A stretch of DNA of 34,926 nucleotides from Alphaproteobacteria bacterium (lineage in GTDB: Bacteria; Pseudomonadota; Alphaproteobacteria; Geminicoccales; Geminicoccaceae). Under the pieces are notes generated by a model. That model did not search any database, was not told the DNA's origin, and saw only the letters and a list, made by a program, of their open reading frames with translations. Shown here piece by piece: positions 32,782 to 34,926 of this stretch. The first letter of the stretch is position 1; each line of letters opens with the position of its first letter. The position numbers and the translations under genes are program-made. The stretch covers positions 1 to 34,926 of the forward strand of contig JALUAG010000099.1 in NCBI GenBank assembly GCA_027045875.1. The letters run 5' to 3'.

Positions 32782-34926
32782 TCAGCGCAGCCAGCGGCTC
32801 CACCAGCCGGTGCGCCGCGCTCCCTCCTCGCGTCGCTCCGATCCGCGCTCGCCGACGCCGGCCTCCACGCGCTCGCCGCCCCCCCCGGACGTTTCCGCCA
32901 TCTCCCGCCCGGCACCGATCGTCCCGGCGACGCGCTCCGGGGCGGGCTCGCGCGGCCCGTTGGACTCCGCGGCCACCGCCGCGAAGGGTTCGGACGCCGG
33001 CCGCGGCAGCTCTCCCTGTGGCGGCATCGCGCGCCCGCCCGCCGCCGCGGCGCCCGCCGGTTCCTCCTCTCGGATCTCCGCCGCCGGAGCCTCGATCACC
33101 GTCGGGACCTCGGCCGCCGGCGTTTCCGGCTGTGGCTCGGATCCATCCCCGGCTTCGACGGTGGCCGGTGCTCCGGAAGATGTCGTCCCGGCCACGACCG
33201 GAGCGGTCTCGACCGGTTCGGCGGCTTCGGCCGTGGCGACGGCCGCGGTCTCCGCCGGGGCGGCGGTCGCCTCGACCGGCTCCTCCTTGCGGGACCGCCG
33301 ACGCCGACGACGGCGGCGGGCCGGGGCGGGTGCCTCCCCACCGGTCGTCTCCGCCCCTTCGGCCGCAGCGGGGGTCACAGCCTCCGCCGGCTCGGCGGGC
33401 TTTTCGGCCGGCCGTTCGGTGGCAGCCGCCTCGGCGGCCGCCTCCTCTCGGCTTTCGCCGCTGCGGCGACGACGGCGGCGACGGCGACGGCGACGGCCAC
33501 CCTCCTCCGTTTCGGCCTTCTCGCCCGCCTTCTCGCGGGCCTTGGCCGGTGCCGTTTCGACCTCGGTATCGACCTCGGCCTCCGGTTCCTCGCGCTTCTC
33601 GAGCACCTCGAGCGCCAGCCCGTGCGGCGCCAGATGCTCGTCGATCGCCACCTCGACCCGCAGCCCGTAGCGATTCTCGAGATGCGCCAGGGTCTCCCGC
33701 TTGTGGTTCAGGAGATAGATCGCGACATCGACCGGCACCAGCAGCTTGAGCGCCGCCGCCTCGTTCTTGATTCCCTCCTCCTGGATCCGCCGCAAGGCCT
33801 GCAGGGCGATTCCCTCGGTCGAGCGCACCATGCCCTGGCCGAGACAGACCGGGCAGACCTTGGTCGAGAGCTCCTGGAGGCTCGGCCGCAGGCGCTGCCG
33901 CGACAGTTCCAGCAGTCCGAAGCTCGAGATCCGGCCCACCTGGAGGCGTGCCCGGTCGGACTTGAGGGCCTCCCGCAGCCGCCGCTCCACCTGGCGCTGG
34001 TGGCGCGGCTCCCCCATGTCGATGAAGTCGATCACGATGAGACCGGCGAGATCCCGCAGCCGGAGCTGGCGGGCGATCTCGTCGGCGGCCTCGAGATTGG
34101 TCTTGAGGGCGGTCTCGTCGATGTGACGCTCGCGGGTGGAGCGGCCCGAGTTGACGTCGATGGCGGTGAGCGCCTCGGTGGTGTGGATGACGATCGAGCC
34201 GCCCGAGGGCAGTTCCACCACCGGGCTCATGATGGCGTCGAGCTGCTCCTCGATCCCGTAGCGCACGAATAGCGGGATCTCTTCCTTGTAGAGCTTGACG
34301 TGCCGTGCCCGGCTCGGGGTCATGATCTGCATCAGCCGCCGGGCGGCGCGATAGGCCTCCTCGCCCTCCACCCAGACCTCGCCGATGTCGCGGCTGTAGA
34401 GGTCCCGCAGCGCCCGCTTGACGAGGTTGCCCTCCTCGTAGATCAGGCAGGGGGCCACGCTCTCGAGGGTCGTCTCCCGGATCTCGTTCCACAACCGCAG
34501 CAGATAGTCGTAGTCGCGGCGGATCTCCGCCTTGCTGCGCTCCTGACCGGCGGTGCGGATGATGAGCCCCATGCCCTCGGGCACATCGAGCTCCTGGGCG
34601 ATCTTCTTGAGCCGCTTGCGGTCGTCGGGATTGGTGATCTTGCGGCTGATGCCGCCGCCCCGCGGGGTGTTGGGCATGAGCACGCAGTAGCGGCCGGCCA
34701 GCGAGAGATAGGTCGTCAGCGCCGCGCCCTTGCTGCCCCGCTCCTCCTTGACCACCTGGACCAGCATGATCTGCCGCCGGCGGATCACCTCCTGGATGCG
34801 GTAGGAGCGCAGGAGACGCGCCCGCCGCCGGGCGATCTCCTCGAGCACATCGGCGGTCTCCTCGTCGGCGTCGTGGGTCAGGGTGGTGCCGTCGCCGTTT
34901 TCCTCTCCCTCGCCCTCGGCGGCGGC
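32782..34926 (-). CDS. rne: Ribonuclease E, 5' end beyond the window
   Basis: The last 714 residues of the endoribonuclease that scaffolds the RNA degradosome. The frame is open to the window edge, so the N-terminus and most of the S1 region are missing. An acidic stretch (GEGEENGDG) precedes RARLLRSYRIQEVIRR, matching the acidic S1 insertion known in alphaproteobacterial RNase E. VVKEERGSKGAALTTYLSLA, the catalytic Asp segments AIDVNSGRST and IDFIDMG, and the zinc-link CPVCLGQG follow. The C-terminal tail is low complexity, with an 11-Arg tract and an 8-Arg tract separated by Ala/Glu-rich sequence, probably RNA-binding and degradosome-scaffold elements. Converges with the aminotransferase, 6 bases apart. 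Confidence 0.95.
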   Translation of the reverse strand, partial: AAAEGEGEENGDGTTLTHDADEETADVLEEIARRRARLLRSYRIQEVIRRRQIMLVQVVKEERGSKGAALTTYLSLAGRYCVLMPNTPRGGGISRKITNPDDRKRLKKIAQELDVPEGMGLIIRTAGQERSKAEIRRDYDYLLRLWNEIRETTLESVAPCLIYEEGNLVKRALRDLYSRDIGEVWVEGEEAYRAARRLMQIMTPSRARHVKLYKEEIPLFVRYGIEEQLDAIMSPVVELPSGGSIVIHTTEALTAIDVNSGRSTRERHIDETALKTNLEAADEIARQLRLRDLAGLIVIDFIDMGEPRHQRQVERRLREALKSDRARLQVGRISSFGLLELSRQRLRPSLQELSTKVCPVCLGQGMVRSTEGIALQALRRIQEEGIKNEAAALKLLVPVDVAIYLLNHKRETLAHLENRYGLRVEVAIDEHLAPHGLALEVLEKREEPEAEVDTEVETAPAKAREKAGEKAETEEGGRRRRRRRRRRRSGESREEAAAEAAATERPAEKPAEPAEAVTPAAAEGAETTGGEAPAPARRRRRRRRSRKEEPVEATAAPAETAAVATAEAAEPVETAPVVAGTTSSGAPATVEAGDGSEPQPETPAAEVPTVIEAPAAEIREEEPAGAAAAGGRAMPPQGELPRPASEPFAAVAAESNGPREPAPERVAGTIGAGREMAETSGGGGERVEAGVGERGSERREEGARRTGWWSRWLR

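Noticed and set aside
33280-33520. Polyarginine tracts in rne as a sign of a frameshift
   Set aside because: The reading frame stays open on both sides, and such Arg-rich tracts are normal in alphaproteobacterial RNase E tails.
1-34926. CRISPR arrays, tRNA or rRNA genes, insertion sequences, prophage
   Set aside because: I saw no regularly spaced repeats, tRNA-like TTC-loop signatures between genes, transposase or integrase text, or phage structural genes. Gene spacing leaves almost no room for them.

Overview
The window is about 35 kb of very GC-rich, tightly packed bacterial chromosome. I see 28 protein-coding genes, the last cut by the window edge, and no rRNA, tRNA, insertion sequence, prophage or CRISPR array. 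The gene families and their order (rlpA-dacA-tmk-holB-metG-tatD-MBL hydrolase; an RNase E with two polyarginine tracts; cysE-iscS-hesB-fdx-mnmA) point to an alphaproteobacterium, most likely Rhodospirillales-like. That assignment is inferred from gene content and was not checked against a database.

Layout. (1) Bases 1-101 form a perfect inverted repeat that folds back into the end of the first gene and looks like a contig-end artefact. (2) 69-8538, all minus strand: a housekeeping and cell-wall run transcribed mltB-like > rlpA > dacA > tmk > holB > metG > tatD > MBL hydrolase > GNAT acetyltransferase, with overlaps or very short gaps. tmk appears to start at CTG inside the dacA stop. (3) 8621-13396, minus strand: a compact chaperone-usher pilus locus of the spore-coat-U (archaic, Csu-like) type: pilin, PapD-like chaperone, usher with an unusual proline-rich N-terminal insert, short tip-like pilin, and an unassigned 97-residue secreted protein. 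A good sigma70-type promoter precedes it, with a palindrome over the -35 box. (4) 13494-15182: a soluble hybrid histidine kinase with one degenerate and one intact receiver, just upstream of the pilus locus on the same strand. (5) 15364-16220: two unassigned genes, one with a helix-turn-helix-like segment. (6) 16377-19225, minus strand: speD > speE > an MlrC-type M81 metallopeptidase, a polyamine-synthesis operon with an unexpected third member.

(7) 19442-23207, minus strand: cysE > iscS-like desulfurase > IscA/HesB > 2Fe-2S ferredoxin > mnmA, linking cysteine synthesis to Fe-S carriers and tRNA 2-thiolation, with neither iscU nor iscR. An intrinsic terminator follows mnmA. Divergent overlapping promoters separate cysE from the next run. 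(8) 23430-29560, plus strand: an alpha/beta-hydrolase-fold protein whose nucleophile position is Gly, then tyrS, glnE, a Bcp-type peroxiredoxin and an O-methyltransferase. (9) 29645-34926: an SPW-repeat membrane protein, a BepA-like M48 protease, a class I/II aminotransferase (plus strand), and RNase E converging on it and running off the right edge.

Most of the window is core metabolism. The parts most worth following up are the pilus locus with its kinase, the 97-residue protein and the usher insert, the CTG start of tmk, the Ser-to-Gly change in the hydrolase, and the speD-speE-mlrC linkage. I found no clear sign of a wholly new system.
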